A stretch of 64,000 nucleotides of DNA. Source: Candidatus Altimarinota bacterium. Lineage in GTDB: Bacteria; Patescibacteriota; Gracilibacteria; BD1-5; UBA6164. The DNA is taken from the NCBI GenBank assembly GCA_027019405.1, contig JALUWO010000078.1:20851-84850 (forward strand), given 5' to 3'. Positions 11,814-22,562 of the stretch are shown in pieces (the stretch's first letter is position 1; the number at the start of each line of letters is the position of its first letter). The position numbers and the translations under genes were made by a program. Below the pieces are notes generated by a model. It was given only the letters and a program-made list of their open reading frames with translations, did no database searches and was not told the origin of the DNA.

Positions 11814-12770
11814 ATGACAACACTTATTTTAAATAATCTTGCTTTAAAATTTGGTTTAACAGTTCATATTGTTAAATCTTGGTGGGAGCAACTAAATTTT
11901 TCTTCTGAAAAAGAAGCAGAAGTTTTTTTTGAGGAAAATATTGAAATGATAAAAGCAAAACCTTTTATTAAATGGGTAGGTTGAAAAAGACAATTAATAG
12001 AACAATTTCAGGAACTTTTTCCAAAAGATTTTAATAATTATCATGAGCCTTTTTTGGGAGGTTGAGCAGTATTTTTTAATTTACAAAAAAAACAAAGTTT
12101 TTTATCTGATGTAAACAAAGAGTTAATAAATGTTTATAAAATTATAAAAACTAATCCTAAAAAACTTATAGAATTTTTAGAAACTTTGGAATATAGTAAA
12201 GAAAAATTTTTAGAAATTAGAGCTTGGGATAGAGAGGATAATTGGCAAGAAAAATATTCTAATGTGCAAAGAGCTTGAAGGTTTATTTATCTAAATAGAA
12301 CTTGTTTTAATGGGCTTTATAGAGTAAATTCTAAATGACAATTTAATGTTCCATTTGGAAAATACAAAAATCCAGATTTTATACAAAAAGAAAATATTTT
12401 AAATGTAAGTAAACTTTTAAACAAAACTCAAGCACAAATCAAACTTGCTAGTTTTGAAAAAGTTTTAGAAAATGCTAGCCCCTGAGATTTTATATATTTT
12501 GATCCACCATATGATGTTTTAACAGATTCTGCAAATTTCACTTCTTATGACAAGTCTTGATTTTGAAGAGATATGCAAAAAAAACTAAGAGATATTTTTG
12601 TAGAGCTTGATAAGATGTGATGTAAAGTAATGCTTAGCAATCACAATACACCATTTATTAGAGAAATTTATTCTTGATATAAGTTTGATATTGTAAAAGC
12701 AAGGAGAAATGTGAATAGTAAGGGAGATAAAAGAGGGGAAGTTGAGGAGATAGTGGTGAGGAATTATTAG
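11814..12770 (+). CDS. Dam/DpnM-type N6-adenine DNA methyltransferase
   Basis: 318 residues. [14 protein letters not shown] (motif X) is followed by FLGGGAVFF (motif I, residues 80-88), a [10 protein letters not shown] segment, [21 protein letters not shown] in the target-recognition region, and DPPY at 230-233 (motif IV). This alpha-class order is that of Dam and DpnM enzymes, so GATC is the likely but unproven target. The first 44 residues precede the usual start; an in-frame ATG lies at 11946. No DpnII-like nuclease is seen. It may pair with the downstream restriction genes or act alone. Confidence 0.88.
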
Positions 12771-12793
12771 TAGTATTGAAATAATAAAAGAAA

Positions 12794-12854
12794 AACTCTA
12801 CCTAAAGCAGTAGAGTTAAAACATTTTTACAAATGTATTTTAATAACCTAGGTT
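12794..12854. promoter_or_regulatory. Cluster of inverted repeats between dam and the HEPN-like gene
   Basis: The 143-base gap holds three inverted repeats: AACTCTAC with complement GTAGAGTT (12794-12817), ACATTT-TTAC-AAATGT (12821-12836), and the perfect 10-base palindrome AACCTAGGTT (12845-12854). The first has no T run, so it is a poor terminator. Their spacing just upstream of a defence gene suggests operators or an RNA structure, but no regulator is assigned. Confidence 0.4.
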
Positions 12855-12913
12855 GTATGAATTTTTATTACTCATAGAACCTATATGTACAATATTATAT
12901 TATTTTTTAAAAA

Positions 12914-14827
12914 ATGTCAAAAAAAAATTTAATTAATTATAGAAAAATTTTTATTACATTATTATGGGAATATTTAAATAATGATTGTAATGCTTATTAC
13001 AGAGGAATTTGAAATAATAATATGTTCTTTTTATTGAAAGATTTTTTATATTATTTGAATTTAGAAGAATCTTTAATTAGAAAATCACAAATTAGTATTT
13101 TATTAGAAGAATTTTTTTACTTATCAGAAAATGATATAGTTTTTAATTCAAAATTTAAAAAAAATTCTAGAGAACTTATTTTAGAGATAAGAAAAGAAGA
13201 AAAAAATTTTGATAGTTATAAATTAAGAAAAAACTTAGAAATTATTTTAAAAAATCTTACTGTTAATGATTCATATCAAAAAGCTTTATTATGACTATTA
13301 AAATCATATTTAGATAACAATAAATATAATGATGATTATGATAAAGATTATCAGAAAAATTTAAAAAAAATAAAAAAAATAACATTTATTTTTTTAGATT
13401 TTTTAAAATATGAAAAATGAATATCAAGAAGATATTTAGAATTTTTAAGAGATCATTATTTAAATAATATTGATTTAAATAATGATTATAAATTTTTAAA
13501 TTGATTTTATCAATTTAGTAAATTATTTTTTAATTTAAATAAAGAATTTTATGTTTATTTTAAAATTAATATTTGAGAAATTCAAGCTAATAAGAGAAAG
13601 TTAGAAAGAAATGATATAAGTTATATTATTAATAGTATTTGAAGTGAAAATATTTATTATATTGATAATATAAGTGAAAATATTAACTGAAAAGAGTTTG
13701 ATAAAAAATTTTTAAGTCAAAGGAAAGAATTTGAAGAAAAAAAAGAAAATACTTTTTATATTTGAATAAAGTTAGAATGAAAAGATATTCATTCAGTTTT
13801 TAAGATTGCTAAAAATCTTTTAAATAGGTTATTTGATACTTTTTTATTTGAATTTAATGCTTTAAAATTAAAAATAAATAAAATTTCTTTAATTGTAGAT
13901 GTAAATAGAATATATATTATAGATGCTTGATATATAGAATATGTAAATAGAAAAAAATGAAATGAAAAAAATATTATTTCATTAAATAATATTTTAAATA
14001 ATAATAAATATAATTTAGATACAAAAAATAAAATAATTAATAGTTTGAAGTATTATAAATTATTTTTAGATAGTTGAAATTGAGAAGTAAAACTTTTAAA
14101 TTTATGGATTGCTTTGGAATCTTTATTTTCTAGTATAGACAATTCAGATAGTGCTTTTGATAAATTAAAGTCATTTATTCCAAAATTAATTTCTATGAAT
14201 TTAATGAAAAATTATTTTGATGAATTTCAGGAATATATATTGCATAAAATTGATATGGAACTAGAAAATAAAAGTAAATATAAAAATCATCATAAAATAA
14301 AAGAAATAATTTCTGAAAATAATAAAGTTAGTAATAGTTTATGAGTGAAGGAGTGAAAGTTTAATAATGTATGAATACTAAAAGCTTTATCTAGTAAGGA
14401 AATTTTTTCTGAAATTGAAAAATTGTTACATAATGAATATTTTATTCAAAAATATCAAAGATTAGTAAATTTAATAGAAAAAGATGATAATTGAGAATAT
14501 AAAAATTTATTAACTTTTTTAAAAAGATATGAAAATAAAATGAAATGGTTATTAACTAAAATTTACAGATATAGAAATTATATAGTTCATTGATGAAAGA
14601 AAATAAATACAGAAAAGGTAATTAATGATTTAGAATTTTTTTATTTAGAATTAATAGAGGATATTTTAGATAAAATTTGAAATAAAAAAATAAATATTAA
14701 TTCTTTAAATGAATATTTTTTAAGAATTAATAGAAGTTACAATGTATATGAGAAATGAATAAATAATAGAATTAAAGATAATAAAATTCCTGATAAAAAT
14801 GTAGTATTACCTTTTATTGTTTATTAA
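12914..14827 (+). CDS. HEPN-like protein, candidate abortive-infection effector
   Basis: 637 residues, mostly helical, with no recognised fold in the first two thirds. The C-terminal third resembles ApeA-type HEPN domains: LLNLWIALESLF starts the first helix, and RYRNYIVHGG near residues 552-561 provides the R-x4-H signature (R554, H559) of HEPN ribonucleases. HEPN proteins cleave RNA in toxin and phage-defence systems. Placement between a DNA methylase and a restriction endonuclease supports a defence role, but the target is unknown. It contains many TGA-Gly codons, so it is adapted to this code. Confidence 0.55.
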
Positions 14828-14852
14828 AATTATAATATGTAATAATTAAACC

Positions 14853-15446
14853 ATGCAAAATATACTAAAAAATAAAGAATTTCTTGATTGGTGTTATTGA
14901 TGAATAACAGAATTAACTCTTATTTCAACAAGTAATTCTAAAAAATTAAAGCCTTTTGTGAAAGAAGAAAATGAATGGTGAAATAAATTAATTTGACAAG
15001 AAAATAATAATCAATGGACTACATTGCTTTGTGAGTGAGCAGTAAAAGAACTTTTGGAAGAACTTTGATATAAGAATTTAAGAAATGCTAGAAAATTACA
15101 ATCTTCACATTCAAAGAAAAAATATAATCCTGATTGGGAATGTGATGACTTTGTTTGGGAAGTAAAATGAAGAAATTGGACAACTCCTTGAACAGCTTGA
15201 GAAAAAATTCTTTGAACTCCTTTGAAATATTCAGAGATTCCTAGATTATATTGAAAACCTTTGAGAATTGTTTGTGTTTGATATCAAGAAAGGGAAGCTA
15301 AAAATTGATTTGCTTGTGGAAATTTGATAAATCCAGAAAAAAGATGAACAGAAGAATTAGCTAAAATGCTTTTGTTATTCAAAAAACTAAAAATTGAATA
15401 TGTAGGTTTTACAGATTTATTAGAAAAATTAAAAAATAAAAAGTAA
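14853..15446 (+). CDS. Type II restriction endonuclease, PD-(D/E)XK fold
   Basis: 197 residues. The active-site constellation is P93-D94, then D98-D99, and E103-V104-K105 (VWEVKGRNW), the PD-D/E-x-K arrangement of type II nucleases. The following TTPGTAGEKILGTP segment and RIVCVGYQE strand recall a family of small type II enzymes that I cannot name with certainty; the recognition site is unknown. The Gly right after the catalytic Lys is a TGA codon. Downstream a small HTH protein and a DNA methylase complete a plausible restriction-modification unit. Confidence 0.7.
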
Positions 15447-15488
15447 ACTAAAATAGTTGACTTATTTTAAAAAATTAATAGAATAAGA

Positions 15489-15692
15489 ATGTTAGAGAAA
15501 CAAATTAAAGAATTTTTAAAAAAACAAAATTTGAAACAAAGTGATGTTTATAATAAATTAGATATTTCTAAACAAAATTTTTATAAAGCAATTAGAACAA
15601 AAAATTTTGATAATCCAACTTTGCAAAAAGTTCTTGATTTTCTTTGACTTGAAATTCTTATTTTATTAAAAGAAAAAAAATGAAAATATTAA
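15489..15692 (+). CDS. Small XRE-type HTH protein, candidate restriction controller
   Basis: 67 residues. A helix-turn-helix of the Cro/C1 type is visible: FLKKQNLKQSDVYNKLDISKQN (helices 1-2-3), then NPTLQKVLDFLGLEI. Controller proteins of this size often tune expression of restriction and methylase genes. It begins 42 bases after the endonuclease stop. Its end overlaps the next gene by 13 bases, indicating one operon. Confidence 0.7.
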
Positions 15693-16081
15693 AAAAAGTT
15701 TATTATCATCAACTTGAAAAAGTTAAAAATATTTTGAAAGTAAAAGAAATTTATAGAATGCCTTGATTAATTGAGGAAGAAGAATGAGATAATTTAAATA
15801 TGGATAATTTTATTTTTCCTTGAAAAAGAAATTGGGATTGGTATTTTTCTGATGATAATTGAAATGAATGATTAGAGAAATTAGAAAATGTTTATTTTTC
15901 AAAAGAACCTTTGGAAGACTTATTATATGAATATATAGATTATTTTCCTGATGTTGATTTATATATGTATGTTAAAATTTGAGAAAAAAATAATATTTTA
16001 CTTGATTCAAAAGATTATTTTAAATTATTTTTAGAACCAAATTCATATTCAATAAAATCTGATTTAAAAACTTATGCCTAA
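15680..16081 (+). CDS. Hypothetical acidic protein in the restriction cassette
   Basis: 133 residues, start ATG 15680 overlapping the HTH gene by 13 bases; its end overlaps the next methylase by 8 bases. It is rich in Asp, Glu, Tyr and Trp (NWDWYFSDDN; YFPDVDLYMYVKIGE) with no membrane segment or motif I recognise. Tight coupling on both sides suggests a function linked to the endonuclease and methylase, for example an accessory or immunity subunit, but this is inference only. Confidence 0.6.
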
Positions 16082-16856
16082 AAAACTAAAACTCTCACCA
16101 GAAGATTTTGACCAAGAATGCACCACTGTTTGGTCTTTTCCTAGAAGATGAAACTGGGCTACTCATAACAGTAAATACAGATGAAATTGGTCTCCTGAAG
16201 TTGTTAGAAACCTTATTTTAAGATATTCTAAAGAAGGAGATTTTTTGCTTGATCCTATGATTTGAGGAGGAACAACTGCTATTGAAGCAAAACTTTTGAA
16301 TAGAAATCTGCTTTGCTATGATATAAATCCAGAAGCTATAAAATTAACTGAAAGTTTACTTGATTTTGAAATAGATTCTGAAACAAGTTCAGAATGACAA
16401 GTTAAAATAAAAGTTAAAAAACATAATGCTACAAAGAAAAATAAAGATTTAAAAGATGAAAGTATTGATTTTGTTCTTATGCATCCACCTTATGTTGATA
16501 TAATAAAATATAGTGATTGAATTAAATGAGATTTATCACAAATCCATGATATTAATAAATTTTGTGATGAAATGGAAAAAGTAGCAAAAGAGAGTTATAG
16601 AGTTTTGAAAACTTGAAAATTTTGTGCTGTTTTGATGTGAGATACTAGAAGAGAAAAAATGTACCAACCTTTAGCTTTTAAAGTAATGGAAAGATTTTTA
16701 AAAGTAGGTTTTGCTTTAAAAGAAGATATTATTAAAGTTCAGCATAATTGTAAAGCAACTTGATTTTGGGTACAAAAATCCAAAGATTATAATTTCCTGC
16801 TTATCATGCATGAACACTTATTTATTTTTAAAAAACTCCTACAAAAAAAGACTTAA
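16074..16856 (+). CDS. Type II DNA methyltransferase (N4-cytosine/N6-adenine class)
   Basis: 260 residues. SAM-binding motif I DPMIGGGTT begins at residue 60 and catalytic motif IV is HPPY at 137-140, an I-then-IV order. The N-terminal TVWSFPRRGNWATHNSKYRGNWSPEV block is characteristic of a group of restriction-linked methylases. It presumably protects the site cut by the endonuclease encoded at 14853. Whether it makes m4C or m6A cannot be told. The terminator overlaps its last codons. Confidence 0.82.
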
Positions 16857-16881
16857 TTTAAATTTTAAATTAAGTCTTTTT
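16845..16881. terminator. Bidirectional terminator between the methylase and ssb
   Basis: Long AT-rich stem AAAAAGACTTAATTTAAA with its complement and flanking A and T runs. It lies between convergent genes and matches the stem at 11690-11724. Confidence 0.85.
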
Positions 16882-16887
16882 TACTAC

Positions 16888-17334
16888 CTAAAATGGTAAA
16901 TCATCAATTGAAATTTCTTCTTCTTCTTTTATATTAGTTTTTTTAACTGCTGGAGTAGTATTTCCAGGAGTAGAAGAATTAGGAGTAAAATCTCCTCAAG
17001 AATTTGTATTTGGAGAAAGCATAATCATATTTTCACCAACTATTTCTGTTCTATATCTTTTAGTTCAGTCTTGAGCTTCCCAAGACCTAGTTTGAAGTCT
17101 ACCTTCTATGTAAACTTTTTTTCATTTTGATAAATATTGACCAGCTATTTCAGCTAATTTTCACCATAAAACAACATTATGAAATTCTGCTTGTTCTTGC
17201 CTGTTTCCAGAGCTATCTGTCCAATTTCTATTTGTTGCAATTGATATTGTTGTAACATTTTGACCATTTGGAGTTTGTTTTAATTCAACATCTTGTGTTA
17301 TGTTTCCTATAAGTTGTACTTTATTTAAATCCAT
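16888..17334 (-). CDS. ssb: Single-stranded DNA-binding protein
   Basis: 148 residues from ATG 17334: MDLNKVQLIGNITQDVELKQ opens the OB fold, followed by ISIATNRNW, EFHNVVLWGKLAEIAGQYLSKG, KVYVEGRLQTRSWE and a Gly/Ser/Pro-rich linker. It ends in the acidic tip DDLPF that recruits replication and repair partners. It coats single-stranded DNA during replication and repair. It is transcribed divergently from the PKD gene, with a 240-base regulatory gap. Confidence 0.96.
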
Positions 17335-17459
17335 ATCTAATATTATGTAAAGGGTTAAAATATGTTAAATTATTTTATTTAACATTGTTATTATAATTTT
17401 TATAAAATATAAGTCAAATTATTTTTGTAATTAAGTATATAAAGAGTGTATAAAAATAT

Positions 17460-17497
17460 TTAATTTAATAAAAAGTCAAGAGTTTTTATTAAATTAA
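17460..17497. repeat. Perfect 15-base inverted repeat in the ssb/PKD intergenic region
   Basis: Arms TTAATTTAATAAAAA (17460-17474) and its exact complement (17483-17497) surround the loop GTCAAGAG. It lies about midway between the divergent ssb and PKD starts. It ends in T-rich sequence on both strands, so it could end a short antisense or leader transcript or act as an operator. Confidence 0.6.
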
Positions 17498-17509
17498 TAA
17501 GCTTATTTT

Positions 17510-17538
17510 TTGCACTAAAAAATTAAATATGTTATCAT
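17510..17538 (+). promoter_or_regulatory. Predicted sigma70-type promoter of the PKD gene
   Basis: TTGCAC (-35, 17510-17515), a 17-base spacer and TATCAT (-10, 17533-17538). The coding start lies 36 bases after the -10 box, giving a short leader. This is pattern matching in AT-rich DNA. Confidence 0.5.
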
Positions 17539-17574
17539 TTTTATGAATAAAACTAACTTAGTAAATATAAATTT

Positions 17575-20500
17575 ATGAAAACTTTATTTATAAAAATAAC
17601 ATTGATATGTATTTTAATGTTTAATTTAACCACTTTTTGAGCTTGAGCAGATAGTTTCTCAAGATATAGAAGTGTTGATACTTGAACTTTTAAAGAGTAT
17701 TGATTTCAAATTACAAAAGAATTTTTTGTATTGAAAAATTCTCATGAAGTAAATGGTAGTTTAAGTGTACCAGCTCTTTCTAAATTGGAAGTTTTAGTAA
17801 AACAATCTTTTAATTATCTTCCTGATGACATTAAAAATCAATCTTATTATACTGAATTACTTTCTTCTTTACAAAGAGCAATAAAATATCCAGATAATGA
17901 TTCAGTTTATAGTGATGTTACAAAAAAATTAGCTAATTATTTAGGTAAATCTCAGATTTCATCTATTTCTTGAAAAGTTTCTGCAATTCCTTCAAAATGA
18001 AATGCTCCATTGGTTGTTACTCTAAAAGCTGATGTTGTAGATCCTGAATGAACATTAATTCCAAAAAATAATTATGTTTGGTGGATTGATTTATGAGGTA
18101 GAAAGAAAATTTTAGGTAATTGACCAAGTATAAATTATACTTTTAGAAATCAATGAAAATATTGAGTTTTTGTTGATGTTAGATCAAATCATAAAAATAA
18201 AAAAGGTTATACAGATGTTTTGTCATATAGATGAAAAGTTAATATAGATGTTTTATCAAAGATTGCATCTGTTATTGTAAAAGTAAATTGAGAAAGGGTA
18301 TGAGATAAAAAAGAATTAAAATTTACTCCTGATGATGCAAAATATTGACTTATATTTGATGCAACTTCAACAGTTCCAACACAAGATGCAAAAATAATAA
18401 AAACTTCATGGGATTTTGGTAATGGTATAAAAAAGACTTATAATAATTCTCCAAAAGTTGAAAGAGTTTCATATTATAAAGAATGAAATTATAAAGTAAC
18501 ATTAAATATGGAGACAAATCTTTGAGATGTTATAACTAAAGAATTTGATTTATTTATAAATGATCCAATTGCAACAATAAATGTAAAACCTTTAGAATGA
18601 TATTTATGAGATAAATTTACTTTTTCAGCTAAAACAGCAGCAAATGCAGATGAACTTACTTATAATTGGGAAATAGTTGATATAGTTGATGATAAAGTTA
18701 TTTTTAAAAAACAAGCAAAAGTATTTACTTATTCATTCCCTAAAAAATGATATTTCAATATAAAATTGAAAGTAAATTCTGCTTATGCTCAAACTGATGA
18801 CATTGATAGTAAAATAATATATATTAGTTCTAGGCCTCCAATAGTTAGTTTTAAAACAAGTATTCCAGAGAAAAATAAACCAAATAGAGTTTTATTTGAT
18901 GCAACAGATACTTTTGATCCAGATTATATAGATAATTGAAAATTGAAATATTCTTGGTTAATTGATTGAAATAGAGTAAATCTTAAAGATTCAAATAAAA
19001 ATGGTTCATTATGATATTTTACATTTGATTCAATTTGAACTCATGATGTTAGTTTAGAAGTTACTGATCCAGATAATGTAAAATCAGTTAAGACACAAAA
19101 AGTTAAAATAAATTCAATACTATCTGTTGATTTTTCAGCAAGTCCAAGAGCTATTTCTAGAGGTTCTGATATAGAATTTATTGCTGTTTCAAAAGAAGCT
19201 ATATTATATGAATGGGATTTTTGAGATTGAGATGTAGAATGAGGTAAAAAATCAAATATAAGACATACTTATGACAAATCTTGAAAATATAATGTTAAAT
19301 TAAGTGTTGAAGATGCATCTTGAAATAGAAATTCTTATTCACAAGTTATATATGTTTGAGATTGAAAAAATCCAGTTGCAATATTGGATATTACTTCTTG
19401 AGCTAATTGAATTCCTCCAATAGAAAAGAGTGTATGTAATTGAAATGATGCATATATAGTAAATAGAATTGATAATATTCAATTAAATGCAGGTTCAAGT
19501 ATTGATGTTACTTGAGATGAAACAGGATTAGATTATTCAATTAAAATATGAAATTGAAAATATTATACAGCAAGAACTGTATCTTATAAATTTGATGAAT
19601 TATGATGTTATCCTATAAAATTAACTGTAACAAGTAGAAAATCTAGAACTTCTGATTCAAAAGCAATTTGGGTTAAAGTAAAAAATTTAAAACCTAGTTT
19701 AAGTGCTTTATCTACAAAAATGGAAAATCCAGATTCAGATCCAGTTATAGTAGATGTTTCTGCTGTTTGAGCAAAAGATAAGGATTGAGTTATTACTTCA
19801 TATTTATGGTATTATTATACTGATATAGATCCAGAACCACAAGGTTTTAGAGTTACAACTTCTCCTAGTACAAAATTTGTATTACCTAAAATAACAGGAA
19901 ATTATTATTTTGTTTTAGTTATGACAGATGATAATTGAGAAAAAGTAAGTTCAAAAGATTTATGAAAAGAAGCAATAATTACTTTGGCTTGAAATAATAT
20001 AAATGTACCTCTTGTAAATTTAACTGTAAATGATAATTCTGTTTATATCTGAGAAGATGTTGTATTTACAGCAAAAGTAAAAAATATTTTATGAAGAAAT
20101 ATTTCATCAAAATCTAAATATTACTGGGATTTTGATTGAGATTGATTTTATGATCAAGAATCTACAACAAATACAGTTAGTCATGTATATAAGAAATCAT
20201 GAACTTTTTATGCAAAAGTAAAAGTAAAACATAAATGATATAGTAATACAAGAATAGTTGAAATAGATGTTGCAAATAGATTAACTCCTGATTTTAAATA
20301 TATATCAATTTGAAATACATTTCTATTTTTAAATACTTCAAAATGAGTTTATAATTCTATTATTTGGGATTTATGAGATGGAAAAAAGATACAATGAAAA
20401 GATGATTTTAAACATGTATATACTGATTGAAAAGTTACTCATTTAGTTGTATTGAAATTGGTTGAAGGAACAAAAATAAAAACTAAAAAGTTTTTAGTTA

Positions 20501-22467
20501 GAAAAAATATGAAAAATTTACTTGAAACAAAGAAAAATAATTTTTTTGTATTGAGTTATCCTGAAAATAAAGATTGAAAAATAGATGTAAAAGAATCAAT
20601 GGATTATATTTATATTTATCCTTCAGTTAAAAATTATGATGTTGCATTGTATGCTATTGATACAAATGCAGATGTAGATAGTGATTTAAATTGATGAAAA
20701 GATGATGATGAAAATGTAAAAGCTAATAATCAAGAGATATTAAAAGTAAAATTAAATAAAAACAGAATTCAAAATATTGTAGTTTTTATAAAAGATAAAG
20801 ATTGAGTTGTTCTTGATTCAAAGAAAATAGAAATAACAAAAGAATATCTTGAGGTATCAAATGAAGATATATCAAAAATAAAATTTTTAAATGTTTCTAT
20901 GCAACAGAAACAACAAATTGAAAAATTAAAAAAGATTATTTCTGGAATGCCTTCTGATGAAAGGTTAAAATCTATGAAATATCTTCAAAAACTTAAAGAA
21001 GAATGGTCAGATGATACTGAAAAAACTAAAATTATTTTAGAATTTGAATGATATTTAGATGAAACAACTTTAACAAATAAAGATGATATAATAAATCTTT
21101 TAGAATGATTACTTGTTACTAATCAAGAAGATAAATCTGAAAAAAATATATCATATAATGCTTTAAAAAATTTAATTCCAAATGATATAACTTGTAGTTG
21201 AAGTTGAACTACAACTAGTAATTCTAAAGATAATAATTTAGATTCTTGATTTAGTGATTGTAAAAAATTATTAATTTCAAAATTGGATGCTATAAAAGTT
21301 AGTGATGATACTGAATTAAATAGAAAATTATGAAAAGAAATATTATCTGAAATAGTATCTACAAAAGAATTAACAACAAAGGAAAAATTGAACTTCAAAG
21401 CTATTTTATCAACTTTTGTTTATTGATGAGTTAAAAATATTCCAAAAACAGAAAAAGATAATATAGAAAAAGATACAAAAACTCAAATTAATGAATCTAG
21501 TACTTTTGATATAATATGAATATTAAAAAAAGTTTTTTATATAATTTGATGAATATTATTAATATTATTAGTTATAACATGATTATTTTTTATTTATTAT
21601 AAGATTGCAAATAAAGATAAAAATATTTGATTTAGTGATTTTATATTAAAAAAGACAAAACATAATGATGATATTATTGAAAATAATACTGATAGTTTAT
21701 TAGATGATTTAAATATAGAAGATAAAAAGGAAGATATTTTATGATCATTAGATAAAGATAAATATGAAGATGAAAATAAAATAGAGGATAATGTTGAGAT
21801 AAAGGATACTTCTTGAGAAACTGTACCAAATTGGTTAAGATGAGCAGAAGCAAATATAAAAAATAATAATGAAGATGAGATTAATAAAGAAGAAGAGTCA
21901 AAAGGAGATAAACAAGAAGTTAGTGATGAGAAAATAGAAAAAGAAACATCATTAGAAGCTGAACAATGAGATGTTCCAGATTGGTTAAAATGAAGTATAT
22001 CAGAGGATAATGAATCTGAAAGAGAAGAAGAAAAAAATAAATCAGAGATACCAGATTGGCTAAAAGATTCATTAATTGAGGATAATAAAGAAGATAAATC
22101 AATACAGGAAGAAGAAGTAAAAGAAGAACAAAAAGTTAGTGATAAAGAAGAAAAAGTAGGTAAAAAACCAAGAAGAAAGACTACTAGAAAATCTAAAACT
22201 AGTAAAAATGAAGTAGTTAGTGATAATAAAAAAGATATTCAAGAAAAGAAAGTTACTTCAAGAACTAATGAGAAAACTGTAAAAGAAGCAACTAAAGAAG
22301 ATAAAGAAAAAATAGAAAAAGATAATAAAGAAGAAAAAAAACCAAGAAGAAAGACTACTAAAAAAACTAAAATTAGTAAAGTTGAAGAAAATAATGATAA
22401 TAAAAAAATAAAGGAAGAATTGTGGGATGATTGAATGGAAATTCCTGATTGGTTAAAATCTGATTAA
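17575..22467 (+). CDS. Giant PKD/Ig-like surface protein with membrane anchor and PDWLK cytosolic tail
   Basis: 1630 residues. An N-terminal signal peptide (MKTLFIKITLICILMFNLTT) is followed by at least six PKD-like modules, seen by their hallmark YEWDFGDGD, WDFGNGI, WDFDGDGF and IWDLGDGK turns with HTYDKSG and HVYKKSG strands. One membrane helix lies near residues 1315-1342. The roughly 285-residue tail is extremely acidic and lysine-rich; it carries four PDWLK-type motifs (PNWLRG, PDWLKG, PDWLKD and a C-terminal PDWLKSD) and two KKPRRKTT blocks. The ectodomain probably mediates adhesion, plausibly to a host cell. The tail may dock cytosolic partners. No enzymatic domain was seen. Confidence 0.8.
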
Positions 22468-22505
22468 AAAAAATAGAGTAATTTATAAATTATTCTATTT
22501 TTTTT
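22466..22505 (+). terminator. Hairpin terminator after the PKD gene
   Basis: Stem AAAAAATAGAGTAATTTA pairs with its near-complement (one G-T pair), followed by a T run directly after the stop codon. Separates the PKD gene from lepB. Confidence 0.75.
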
Positions 22506-22562
22506 AATTGATTTTTTTAATAATTATATATAATTTATTAGATTATTTTTTAAAAATATAAA

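Noticed and set aside
11814..12770. A complete DpnII-type restriction system headed by the Dam-like methylase
   Set aside because: No DpnA-like second GATC methylase or DpnII/MboI-like nuclease follows; the nuclease present has a different, PD-D-EVK layout.
17543..17591. Short reading frame upstream of and overlapping the PKD gene start
   Set aside because: Only 16 codons, overlaps the true start in another frame, and shows no conserved feature; more likely part of the leader.
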